From an uncultured Acidimicrobiaceae bacterium (lineage in GTDB: Bacteria > Actinomycetota > Acidimicrobiia > Acidimicrobiales > SZUA-35), in contig CAMYLA010000004.1 in assembly GCA_947259095.1 (NCBI GenBank), positions 62,001 to 126,000 on the forward strand: a stretch of DNA of 64,000 nt, in the 5' to 3' direction. The translations under genes were made by a program, and so were the position numbers. A model generated the notes under the pieces. The model made no database searches and was not told the origin of the DNA. It saw nothing but the letters and a program-made list of their open reading frames with translations. Below are positions 34,601 through 42,682 of the stretch, in pieces (position 1 is the stretch's first letter; each line of letters begins with the position of its first letter).

Positions 34601-35212
34601 GAGCAGCTCCGAGATGCCATCTGGCCCGGTCGACAGGTCGGCGACGCCGAATTCGACCGGACGATCCACCGGCTCCGCGCCCTGCTCGGCCCTCGGTTTC
34701 CCGACGCCGGTGATGGCCGCCATCGATTGCGGTCGGTCGTCACCGATCTCGGCTCGGCCCGTCGCTGGATCGAAAAGGCCCGCTCGATGAGCGCCGAACG
34801 AAGCCGCAACCTTCTTCAGCTGGCGTTGACCGATGTTCGGGGCGAGCCGTTCGCCGGGGTCGCCGAGCGGTACTGGCAATGGACCGCCGACCACAAGATG
34901 GCCGTTGCCACGCAGGCCACCTCCTTGCTGATCGACGCCTGCTTCGATCTTTGCGACGGTGCCTACGACGCCAACGATCTTCACCTCGCGGTGTGGGCCT
35001 GCGAGGTCGGATCGCTGATTGTGCCGTTGCACGAAACCCTGGTCGTCCGGCGAGCCCAGCTGCTCCAGGCCCTCGGTTCTGTCGAGGCTGCCAGGCGGGT
35101 GGTCGAGGACTGGGAGATGGCCTACGAGCGGGCTGCATCCAGGCCGGCCCCCCGGGGGCCACGTGCGGCGCTGGGGCCGGCCAGAACGGAGGCATCCAGT
35201 GTCCTCCGATGA
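31697..35212 (+). CDS. LysM and BTAD-domain transmembrane regulator
   Basis: The 1171-residue protein starts at ATG 31697, eight bases after the tadG-like gene. The first 120 residues have three hydrophobic segments. LysM 1 is near 188 ('YATTQGDNWWDIAERLLGDG') and LysM 2 near 325 ('YQVVEGDNLWDIARRHLGDG'). A Pro-rich linker and a fourth membrane segment near 515 ('GLAFGAGGVLLASGLLGLV') follow. The cytoplasmic half ends, from about 930, in a winged-helix plus bacterial transcriptional activation domain ('ILIRVLGPVEFEGG', 'TIHRLRALLGP', 'VWACEVGSLIVPLHETLVVRRAQLLQALG'). LysM binds peptidoglycan and BTAD occurs in regulators. I infer a sensor that reads wall state and acts inside the cell. Such proteins recur near actinobacterial Tad loci. 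Confidence 0.85.
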   Translation: MTTITDFFKGIVSLALIVTLLVGVPALLATIVGFPLPTELPSPSLIANHIEDGVIPDLFVVKTSALVVWIVWLQLAVAVLAEVFGLLRGRASGRAPVLPGIQLFAGKLVASTVLIVSALTPPRAVTAAPILPLGAAAATAVERAPGPPTQPVHLDEIVVQPRSPGGSGAGDEWLVPEGTPGRHTTKQYATTQGDNWWDIAERLLGDGMRWSEVRQLNTGKTMLTGEIVTQHTETVGAGWHLDVPSDADPTLLTPSVPTSPSAAAGVADRAGSSEAHRPVGDSEDPGRRPAGPDSAVPVGLLDAIRPHMLVYEGPTGTTDGGPGVPYQVVEGDNLWDIARRHLGDGFRWPEIFENSTGLEQTFGRTITDPNLIWPDSILWLPGDAVAVPEADPELVGEVIGPLQRVGPSDGAGRNDIQPEELQHLNAAARRTATGAGLIAPEAGGGSAGADVPPSAEPPAGPDTPPSTPPPSTTAVAPGPDRQSANKDRPPGPPSPDAPVGERRPPESIGPSAGPAGLAFGAGGVLLASGLLGLVTRARKLRLSEAGPSSIPAPPPLELVELETVLRNDADGERARSIHRAIQSLGHRPIVVGEPLAAPEVIRVSGDRFEVVQRGADPDLPAPWLPAVSPALDGMADRSLAVLPAASLPADQDDRDDRDDRQGSSGHDRFDHDRTGGFAPGCVTIGGGLLINLEAIGVLGIDGPVETAAGLVRAMVQELACGPARRSIDLRVSDWLPGADLHEHVRCGPLDHLAGELRPWLEDAELRLAASGGFSAYSLRVANSPQAIPTFTIIFADVSDADRLGHLVDRARRHALPLAVVFSGDLTRLSTAPEAVVRLGDDRLTLEPYGFTAAMQYLDINLLAGTSALVDHARNAPLVLRRPEDPGAVADDHDTDPAQVPTEETPEREIITELPPGEEEVTDRSEEDPDSGILIRVLGPVEFEGGPAGLSEPERSLLTFLALVGPSTSEQLRDAIWPGRQVGDAEFDRTIHRLRALLGPRFPDAGDGRHRLRSVVTDLGSARRWIEKARSMSAERSRNLLQLALTDVRGEPFAGVAERYWQWTADHKMAVATQATSLLIDACFDLCDGAYDANDLHLAVWACEVGSLIVPLHETLVVRRAQLLQALGSVEAARRVVEDWEMAYERAASRPAPRGPRAALGPARTEASSVLR

Positions 35213-35924
35213 TCTGGTGGTCGAGTTCATCGGCGAGGAGTATCCGGTCCCGTCGACCGACTCGTTCTGCTTCGGACGCAGCGCCGATCTGATCGTCGAC
35301 GACAACCGCCATCTGCATCGTCGCCTCGGCCTGTTCGACTTCGTGGATGGGATGTGGTGGCTGCACAATGTCGGCTCCGCGCTCACCATCGAGGTGGCCG
35401 ACCGGAACTCGCCGTCCCGCCTGACCTTGGCCCCGGGGGCCACGATGGCCCTGGTCTTCGAGGAGGCCGTGCTGCGATTTCGGGCCGGCACGACCAGCTA
35501 CGAGTTGCGGGTCGACGTCCCCTTGTCGCCCCCTGACGCATTGTCGCCCCCCGACGCAGTGGTGGCGATCGACGGCGATGGCACCCCCACCATCACCGGC
35601 GCAGACCTTTCGTTCACCCCCGACCAACTCCGGTGCGTGCTGGCCCTGGCCGAACCACGGCTCGTGGACCCCTCGGTCGTCGACCTGCCGACCAACAAAG
35701 CAGCGGCGGCCCGGCTCGGCTGGAAGCTGACGAAGTTCAACCGCAAACTCGACAACGTGTGCACCAAGATCGGCAACGCCGGGGTCTCCGGCCTGCATGG
35801 AGGTGCCGGGGCGCTGGCGGTGAAACGACGGGACCGGTTGGTCGACTTCGCGGTCTCCGCCCACCTCGTCACCGTGCAGGACCTCGTGCTTCTCGACGGC
35901 CGGCGCCCCGACCACCAGCTATGA
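35199..35924 (+). CDS. Degenerate FHA-like domain plus HTH protein
   Basis: GTG 35199 has GGAGG seven bases upstream and overlaps the end of the LysM/BTAD gene, giving 241 residues. The N-terminal 100 residues resemble an FHA domain ('FCFGRSADLIVDDNRHLHRRLGLFDFVDGMWWLHNVGS'), although the phosphothreonine-binding Ser/Arg pattern is only partly kept. After a short linker with the repeat SPPDALSPPDA, the C-terminal half reads 'LSFTPDQLRCVLALAEPRL' and 'LPTNKAAAARLGWKLTKFNRKLDNVCTKIG', which looks like a sigma region 4/LuxR-type helix-turn-helix. Coupled translation with the LysM/BTAD protein suggests a shared pathway, perhaps with the kinase at 37-38.5 kb. Confidence 0.65.
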   Translation: MSSDDLVVEFIGEEYPVPSTDSFCFGRSADLIVDDNRHLHRRLGLFDFVDGMWWLHNVGSALTIEVADRNSPSRLTLAPGATMALVFEEAVLRFRAGTTSYELRVDVPLSPPDALSPPDAVVAIDGDGTPTITGADLSFTPDQLRCVLALAEPRLVDPSVVDLPTNKAAAARLGWKLTKFNRKLDNVCTKIGNAGVSGLHGGAGALAVKRRDRLVDFAVSAHLVTVQDLVLLDGRRPDHQL

Positions 35925-35947
35925 CAGGACGTCGTCGGCACCTCCTA

Positions 35948-36550
35948 TCAGGAGGCGGTGGCCAGGAGCCCTCCGGCCAAACCGAGGGCCATGTAGGGGC
36001 CATACGACAACTGGGCGCTCCGGCCCCGACCGAGCACCAGCATCACCACCGCGGCCACGGCGCCGCTCACCGTCGTGACGACGATGGTGACCGACAGGGC
36101 GTCCCAGCCGAACCAGCCAACGGTGGCGGCCATCGGAAAGCCGTACTTCACGTCGCCCATCCCAAGGCCCCCCAGGATGTTGGCCAGCAGCAGGAAGCCG
36201 GCAACGGCCAGGCCGAAGCCCAACGCTCGGGCCGTCCGGCCCAGGTCGTCCTCCACCAACCCGGCCACGAAGAGCCAGACCGCCACCGCCCCGGCCAGTG
36301 GCCCCACGATCCGGTTTGGCAGGCGGTGCTCCCGGAAATCGATCACCGCAAGCCACGTCGACACCATCACCACCGCGGCCGAGCCGAGGGCGGTGAACGG
36401 GGTGGATCGATGGCCGATCAGCACCAGGATCGCCGCAACCGCACCGACCAGAACGGTCAGTCCGTCTCGAATCGGGTGACCCGAGACGCCGGCCTCGTCA
36501 TCGGGATCGGGCCCGTTCGCCCGGTCAACCGGTGGCCGTGGGGACGACAC
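35948..36550 (-). CDS. Prepilin peptidase (CpaA/TadV type, A24)
   Basis: This aspartic membrane protease, which cleaves Flp and TadE leaders, has the two catalytic aspartates in 'AVIDFREHRLPNRIVGP' and 'GLGMGDVKYGFPMA'. About six membrane helices and 200 residues make it the short form without the N-terminal methylase domain, as usual for CpaA. GTG 36550 is chosen because GAGG lies seven bases upstream; the frame is open to 36637. The gene is on the opposite strand, converging with the FHA/HTH gene, and overlaps the 3' end of the FHA gene by 26 bases. Confidence 0.88.
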   Translation of the reverse strand: MSSPRPPVDRANGPDPDDEAGVSGHPIRDGLTVLVGAVAAILVLIGHRSTPFTALGSAAVVMVSTWLAVIDFREHRLPNRIVGPLAGAVAVWLFVAGLVEDDLGRTARALGFGLAVAGFLLLANILGGLGMGDVKYGFPMAATVGWFGWDALSVTIVVTTVSGAVAAVVMLVLGRGRSAQLSYGPYMALGLAGGLLATAS

Positions 36551-37091
36551 GAGCCTGCCTCGAACCGAAGTGGATGATGTCGCCGCAGCGAACCGGTACG
36601 GCACGGTCGGCGGGAACCCGCCGCCGCCCACGCTCATCGGGCCGGGCCAGGAAGGTGCCGTTGGTCGAGTCGCAGTCTCGCACGTAGAGCTGCCAGCCCC
36701 TGGCCTCGATCACCAGATGACGACGGGAGACCTGACGGCCGGCCACCGTCAACGTCGCCGATGGGCCGCCGCCACCCGGGCTGCGGCCGATCAGCAGATC
36801 GTCCGCCACGTCGATGGCCGAGCCGTCTTCCAGTAGGAGCCGCGCCACCGCCCCGGGCCGGGCGGCCACGATGTGGGCCGCCCCGACAAAAGCCTCGTCG
36901 CAGATCCGGCAGGTCGAGCTGTCGGGGTTGTTGGGGTGGTGATGGGCGCAGAACTTGGTGGCCACCGGTTCCGGGTCGGCCACCGGGCGAAGCTCGGCCG
37001 GAGGGGCGTGATCGGTTGGTGGATTGCCGGCGGGGCCCAAAGGCTGTTGATCCGACCGGGCGGTCGATGCGGAGCTCATGGCATCCGTCAC
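36525..37091 (-). CDS. Zinc-ribbon-like FHA domain protein
   Basis: The 188-residue protein has a disordered N-terminus, then a small Cys/His motif 'FCAHHHPNNPDSSTCRICDEAF' that could bind zinc. A canonical FHA domain follows: 'LLIGRSPGGGG', 'VSRRHLVIEARGWQLYVRDCDSTNGTFL' and 'VRCGDIIHFGS'. GR, SxxH and NG are all present, so it should bind phosphothreonine peptides. The adjacent membrane Ser/Thr kinase is an obvious source of such phosphorylation. Start GTG 37091 or ATG 37079 are both possible. Confidence 0.85.
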   Translation of the reverse strand: MTDAMSSASTARSDQQPLGPAGNPPTDHAPPAELRPVADPEPVATKFCAHHHPNNPDSSTCRICDEAFVGAAHIVAARPGAVARLLLEDGSAIDVADDLLIGRSPGGGGPSATLTVAGRQVSRRHLVIEARGWQLYVRDCDSTNGTFLARPDERGRRRVPADRAVPVRCGDIIHFGSRQARVVPTATG

Positions 37092-37279
37092 CTTAGAGCG
37101 GATTTTCGGGTCCGGCGGATGGGGAGCGGTCCCCGGGCCCCGATCTCCCGGCGCCGGCCTTTGTGTTCGGGGCCGCCCGTGCCTCGGAACCCGGCGCAGG
37201 ATGGGCTGGCCGACACGGCCTGCCCATCGGTGGCCCTGGCCCGCCTGCCGACCGCGTCGATCGAGACGGCAGACCAGGC

Positions 37280-38557
37280 TCAGGTCGCCAGCAGCCAGCC
37301 GATCCCGGCCATCAACAACAGGAGCCCGGCGGTCACCATGGTGATGAAGAGGCCGGTCACCAGCCGATCCCGCCGAGCGACCCCCACTGCCGAGCCGAGC
37401 TTGGCCGGTGAATCCACCCGCTGCTCACTGAGGCGGACCGCTCGTCGCAACTCTGCGCCGAACGCCACCGCATCGGTCGGTCGACGGGTCGGGTCCTTGC
37501 TCATGGCCCGCCGAAGCAACTCGGTGACCGGGCCGGGTGTGCCGTCGGTCGGCTGATCGATGTCCTGGCTGATCGAGCGTTCGATCACCTCGGCACCGTC
37601 CACCGTTTCGCCAGCGGCGGTGAACGGCGCTCGCCCGGCCAACAGCGCCCACAGTGTGGCACCGAGGCCATAGACGTCGATGGTCGGACCGGTGACACCG
37701 GCGGTGAACGCCTCAGGAGGGCTGTAGGAGGGCGTGTATGCCACGGCCGCCCCTGCGGTCCCGGTGCCGTCCGGCAGGGTGATGCCGAAGTCACCCAGAC
37801 GGGGTCGCAGGTACTCGGTCAGCATGACGTTGCCCGGCTTCACGTCCCGGTGCACGATCCCGGCACGGTGGCAGTCTGCCAACGCCTGGGCCAGCGTCTC
37901 GACCATGAACGTCGCCTCCCGCCAGGGGAGAGGCCCCCGATCCTGCATCAACCGGAACAGCGAACCCCGCTCGTAGAACGGCATCAAGAGGTAGGGCTCA
38001 CCTCGATTGGTGATACCGGTCTCGAAGATGGGCACGATGGCGGCGTGACCGGACAGGCGGCCCATGACCTGTCGCTCCTGTTGGAACCGTTCCCTGGTCT
38101 CGATGCTCCAGGCGGCATGGACGACCTTGACCGCAACCGTTCGGTCCAGCGCGTCCTGTCTGGCCCGGTACACCGTGGACGAGCCGCCGCTGCCGACGAC
38201 CGACACGTGGCTCAGCCCTTCGATCCCCAGCTCGGCGGCGTCGCCGATCCGATGGTGCACCGATCGCCGGCCACCCGCTTCGCCGACCGCCGGGGACACC
38301 GGGCCCGGCCCGCCGGCTGCCCGGCCCCTGAGACCGCCTGAGCCGGGCGACTCGGCCCCAAACCCATCGAGACCGCCGGAGGCGGCCGAACCGCCGTCTC
38401 CGGCCCCGGCTGTTCCCGACGCTCGCTCCACCCCTTCCGCCATGGAGATCCACAGTAGGTCAGCGACCTCGGCTGGAGAAGACCCTCGACCTGGCGAGGA
38501 GAGCCGCCGTCCCTCGATGGGGACCGGTCCCCCTTCCGTCACCTGCGGGGCGGTCAT
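37280..38557 (-). CDS. Membrane-anchored Ser/Thr protein kinase
   Basis: The 425-residue protein has a disordered N-terminal 90 residues, then a full Hanks-type kinase domain: 'SVVGSGGSSTVYRARQ', the ATP lysine in 'TVAVKVVHA', the catalytic loop 'IVHRDVKPGNVML', 'LGDFGITL' and 'YSPPEAF'. A juxtamembrane linker leads to one C-terminal membrane helix ('LFITMVTAGLLLLMAGIGWLLAT') with no extracellular sensor domain. It lies next to the FHA gene and the Tad locus, so it may phosphorylate FHA partners that control pilus assembly or expression. That link is inference from position. Confidence 0.9.
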   Translation of the reverse strand: MTAPQVTEGGPVPIEGRRLSSPGRGSSPAEVADLLWISMAEGVERASGTAGAGDGGSAASGGLDGFGAESPGSGGLRGRAAGGPGPVSPAVGEAGGRRSVHHRIGDAAELGIEGLSHVSVVGSGGSSTVYRARQDALDRTVAVKVVHAAWSIETRERFQQERQVMGRLSGHAAIVPIFETGITNRGEPYLLMPFYERGSLFRLMQDRGPLPWREATFMVETLAQALADCHRAGIVHRDVKPGNVMLTEYLRPRLGDFGITLPDGTGTAGAAVAYTPSYSPPEAFTAGVTGPTIDVYGLGATLWALLAGRAPFTAAGETVDGAEVIERSISQDIDQPTDGTPGPVTELLRRAMSKDPTRRPTDAVAFGAELRRAVRLSEQRVDSPAKLGSAVGVARRDRLVTGLFITMVTAGLLLLMAGIGWLLAT

Positions 38558-38733
38558 ACAGTCGCTTCAGAAGACATCGGTGACGGTGAAACGGCGGGTA
38601 GCCGGCGCCGATGTCCGAAGGTGTCGTCGTCGGTGGCCACCACCCACCGGCGGCGGCGCCCGGCGTTTTGCACCCGGGACCGGTCGGACCGGCCCCGAAA
38701 TCGACTCCCGGGCTTCGGGGCATCGCTGCTAGC

Positions 38734-40743
38734 GTGACCACTTCGCCATCGTTGCCGAGTCGATGGTCTCCCCGACACGCAGCCGGGGCGTTGGCGATCG
38801 TCCAGGAGTGTCGGTTGGCCGAACAGAGCGTCTTGAAGAGTGGTTTTCGGCTCGTTCGTGAGCTGGTCGGCCTCCACCCCCTGCCATTCGCAGTGGCGGT
38901 GACCGGAGCCGCGGTCTACGCCGCGGCCACCGTCGGTTCCACCATCGTGCTCGGCAGGATCACCGACCGGGTCGTGTACCCCACCTTCGAGACCGGGCGC
39001 ATTCCTCCCGGCTCGCTGCGGCTGACGGCGCTGGCGGTGCTGGCGGTCACCGTGCTGCGGATCTCGGGCGTGGTCACCAGGCGGTATTTCGCCGGCATGA
39101 CCAGCGAGCGGGGGCAGCGGTCGATGCGTCAGCGACTCACCGACAAGTACCTGTCGTTGCCCCTGTCCTGGCACCATCGGACACCGACCGGCCAGCTGCT
39201 GGCCCACGCCGACAACGACACCGAGGTGGCCACCGAGCTGTTGCACCCGCTGCCGTTCTCGCTGGGGGTTGCGTTCCTGGCCCTGTTCTCATCGATCTCG
39301 TTGGTGGTGATCGACGTGTGGTTGGCGCTGGTGGCGTTCATGATCTTCCCCGCCCTGACCGTGCTCAACCACATCTACAGCCGCCGGGTCGAGGGGCCGT
39401 CGGCCGACGTCCAGGCCTCGGTCGGCCAGGTTTCCGCAGTCGCCCACGAGAGCTTCGACGGGGCCATGATCGTCAAGACCCTCGGCCGGGCCGACGCCGA
39501 GGGGGTGCGGTTCGCAACCGCAGCCAACCGGCTCCGGTCGAATCGGGTGACGGTTGGCTACATCCGGGCCGTCTTCGAATCGATCATGGATGCGCTACCC
39601 AGTCTCGGCATCGTCCTGGTGGTCGTGTTCGGGACCTATCGCATCCAGGCCGGCGCCATCACCAGGGGCGACCTGATCCAGGTTGCGGCCCTCTTCTCGG
39701 TGTTGGCACTGCCGATGCGGGTGCTCGGCTTCTTTCTCGAGATGATGCCACCGTCTGTGGTGTCTCGGCGGCGGCTGAACTTCGTGTTCGACCAACCCGA
39801 GCCCCGGCCGATCGCCGACCCGCTCCCGCTGCCGGACGGCCCCCTCTCGCTGGAGGTCAACAACCTCAGCTTCGCCTACCCGGAGCCGGTGAGCGACGCC
39901 ATGCCGGCCGGCGATCACGCACTGGCGCCGGCCGAATGGTCGATGGCCGACGGCCTGGTGTCGCGGGGATCATCGGAGCGGGCCGAGACCGTGCTGGACG
40001 GTGTCAGCCTGGCCATCGCCCCCGGCGAGGTGGTGGCCCTCGTCGGCTCCACCGGCGCCGGCAAATCCACGTTGTGCCAGTTGGTCTCCGGCCTGATCCC
40101 ACCGGAGGTGGGAACGATCAGGATCGGGGGCCGTCCGGTGGACCGGATCACCGATCGGGACCGAACCGACGCGGTGTCGCTGGTCTTTCAGGAGTCGTTC
40201 CTGTTCGCCGACACCCTCCGGGCCAACATCGACCTCGCCGGCACTGCATCGGACCAGGAGATCGACTGGGCCGCCGGGATCGCCCAGGTCGACCGCTTCG
40301 TTGCCGATCTGCCATTCGGCTACGAGACCGTGGTCGGCGAGCGGGGCGTCACCCTCTCCGGGGGCCAGCGCCAGCGGGTTGCGTTGGCCCGGGCATTGAT
40401 TCGTCGACCCCGGCTGCTCCTGCTCGACGACGCCACCAGCGCCGTCGACCCCAAGATCGAACAGCAGATCCTGCTCGGGTTGCGTCACGCTCGGTCCGGC
40501 ACCGGTCGGTCCGGCACTGGGCAGGCCGGCAACGGGTCGGACGGCGACCCGGCGACCGCCGTTTCGCAGATCGAGGGCCCGACCGCGTTGATCGTGGCCC
40601 AGCGGGTGTCGACCATCGAGCTGGCCGATCGGGTGCTGTACCTGGCGGCCGGGCGCATCCTCGGTGATGGTCCCCATGCCGACCTCATGACGATCCCCGG
40701 CTATGCGGCCCTGGTCCGAGCCTACGAGGCGGTCAACCGATGA
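38734..40743 (+). CDS. ABC exporter half-transporter (membrane + ATPase)
   Basis: GTG 38734 is chosen, giving about 669 residues; the frame is open to 38611. Six membrane helices form the ABC type 1 exporter domain ('HRTPTGQLLAHADNDTEVA', 'RVTVGYIRAVFESIMDALPS'). The ATPase domain has Walker A 'VGSTGAGKSTLCQLVSG', signature 'VTLSGGQRQRVALARALIRRP' and Walker B 'LLLLDDATSAVD'. Near residue 590 a Gly/Ser/Thr-rich insertion interrupts the region before the H-loop, where 'LIVAQRVSTIE' has Gln instead of His. The next gene overlaps by four bases and is a second half-transporter, so the pair forms a heterodimer. The substrate is unknown. Confidence 0.85.
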   Translation: MTTSPSLPSRWSPRHAAGALAIVQECRLAEQSVLKSGFRLVRELVGLHPLPFAVAVTGAAVYAAATVGSTIVLGRITDRVVYPTFETGRIPPGSLRLTALAVLAVTVLRISGVVTRRYFAGMTSERGQRSMRQRLTDKYLSLPLSWHHRTPTGQLLAHADNDTEVATELLHPLPFSLGVAFLALFSSISLVVIDVWLALVAFMIFPALTVLNHIYSRRVEGPSADVQASVGQVSAVAHESFDGAMIVKTLGRADAEGVRFATAANRLRSNRVTVGYIRAVFESIMDALPSLGIVLVVVFGTYRIQAGAITRGDLIQVAALFSVLALPMRVLGFFLEMMPPSVVSRRRLNFVFDQPEPRPIADPLPLPDGPLSLEVNNLSFAYPEPVSDAMPAGDHALAPAEWSMADGLVSRGSSERAETVLDGVSLAIAPGEVVALVGSTGAGKSTLCQLVSGLIPPEVGTIRIGGRPVDRITDRDRTDAVSLVFQESFLFADTLRANIDLAGTASDQEIDWAAGIAQVDRFVADLPFGYETVVGERGVTLSGGQRQRVALARALIRRPRLLLLDDATSAVDPKIEQQILLGLRHARSGTGRSGTGQAGNGSDGDPATAVSQIEGPTALIVAQRVSTIELADRVLYLAAGRILGDGPHADLMTIPGYAALVRAYEAVNR

Positions 40744-42540
40744 GCGCCATCGACCCCGGTGTCGACCCCGGGTCGCCCGGCCGACCCCCGGCCGAGCCCG
40801 AGGCGCACCCGGAGCCGGCGACGGTCGACCTGCTGGATCCGTCGGCCGACGCCGATGTCGGCGCCCTGGACATCCTCCGCCGTGGCATCCGGGCCAGCCC
40901 CGAGCTTCGCCAGGGGCTCCTGGTCACCGTCGCGATGGGGCTGGCGGTGGCCGTCGGCCGCCTCACCGTGCCGGTGATCGTCCAGCAGGCGCTCGACAGC
41001 GAACCGCTCGATGACGGGTCGGTCGACACCCCTGCGATCGTCTCCATGGCCGGCCTGGCGCTGGCGGTGATCATCGGGGCCGCCGTCGTCGGGTGGTGGA
41101 CCCAGCGCAGGCTGGTCGAGCGAGCCGAGGCCGCCATCGCCAACCTGCGGATCCGGGCCTTCAACCACATCCACCACCTCTCGGTGGCCGATCACAATGA
41201 CACCAAGCGCGGTGTCCTGGTCTCCCGGGTCACCAGCGATGCCGAGGCGCTGGCCCGGTTCGCCCAATGGGGCCTGTTCTCCTGGACGGTCAACCCGGCG
41301 CTGATCGTCGGCGTGCTCGCCGTTCTCGCAACCTACTCCTGGCAGCTGTGTCTGGTGGTGATGGCGGCCTACGGCCCGGTCGTGCCGGCGCTGGGCTGGA
41401 TTCAGAAGCGCCAGATCGTGGCCTACGACAACTTCCGGACCAGGGTCGGGGAGATGCTGTCGGCGTTTTCCGAAGCGGTGATGGGGGCGGCGGTGATCCG
41501 GGCCTACGGCGCCGAGGGCCGGACCCGCCGAAGCGTGCACCACACCGTCGAACGGCGCTACTCGGCCCGGATGCTGGCCAACCGCTACATGGCCATGATC
41601 TTCGTGGTCGGCGATCTGTTCGGGGCCCTGGCCCTGCTGGCGACGCTGGTGATCGGGTTGTGGCAGCGGGAGGCCTGGGGGTTGGGCCCTGGCACCTTGC
41701 TGGCCTGCCTGTTCCTGACCACGATGCTCAACGCCCCGATCGCCGATCTGGCCGAGACGATGGACCAGACCCAGACCGCGGCCGCCGGCTGGCGCAAGAT
41801 CCTCAACCTGTTGGACCACCCGATCGACGTGATCGAGCCCACCGACGGTCTGGCCCTGCCGCGAGGCCCGATCGACATCGAAGCCGACGCCGTCGACTTC
41901 GCCTACCGCGACTCGCCGGGGCCGGTGCTCGACGGTGTCAGCATCACCATCCCGGCCGGGACAAAGGTGGCGGTGGTCGGCCAGACCGGCTCGGGTAAGA
42001 CCACCTTCGCCAAGCTGTTGTGCCGCTTGGCCGATCCGACCGGCGGCCGGATCCTGCTCGACGGCCGGGACCTCCGCCACATCGACCCCCGGTCGCGGAT
42101 GGACTCGGTGCGGATGGTGCCACAGGACGGCTTCCTGTTCGACGCCACGGTCATGGAGAACGTCGGCTTCGGGGCCACCGGCCCGGTCACCGATACCCCG
42201 GTCACCGAGGGAGAACCTGTCGGTCGGTGAGCGGCAGTTGGTGGCGCTGGCTCGGGCCCAGCTGGCCGACCCCGGTCTCCTGGTGCTCGACGAAGCGACG
42301 TCCGCCGTCGATCCCGAGACCGACCAGGCGCTGACCCATGCGCTGCGGCGACTGGCGGCCGGCCGGACCCTGGTCAGTGTGGCCCACCGGTTGGCCACCG
42401 CCGAGGCGGCCGACCTCGTACTGGTCTTCGATCATGGTCGGTTGGTCGAGCACGGAAGCCATGAGGAGTTGGTGGCCGTCGGGGGTGTCTACGGCGAACT
42501 CCACCAGGCCTGGATCGGCACTACCCGCTCCGGTCGGTAG
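40740..42540 (+). pseudogene. Second ABC exporter half-transporter, frameshifted before the signature motif
   Basis: It starts at ATG 40740 overlapping the first half-transporter (ATGA). The membrane domain and Walker A ('VGQTGSGKTTFAKLLCRLA') and the Q-loop ('VRMVPQDGFLFDATVMENVGFG') are intact in the first frame, which stops at 42230. The signature 'ENLSVGERQLVALARAQ', Walker B 'LLVLDEATSAVD' and the H-loop 'LVSVAHRLATAE' continue in another frame to 42540. About 25 residues normally lying between Q-loop and signature are missing at about 42195-42215, where an 11-base motif (CCGGTCACCGA) occurs twice. If real, the half-transporter lacks its signature motif and the exporter is dead; if an assembly error, the gene is normal. 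Confidence 0.8.
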
Positions 42541-42682
42541 CCACGACCCGGTTGTGGGACGGCGTCGGTGTCGGGGGGCGGGCGGCGCTACGATCAGGCG
42601 GGGCTGCGGCACCCACTCCCCATCCTCCGGATGACGGCCGGTGGGAAGCCGCCCCGTCAACCCGCAAAAGGAGCGCTTTGTC

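Noticed and set aside
42190-42233. In-frame TGA at 42228-42230 of the ABC gene as a second selenocysteine
   Set aside because: The frame changes there and the family has no cysteine at this place; the signature motif continues in another frame.
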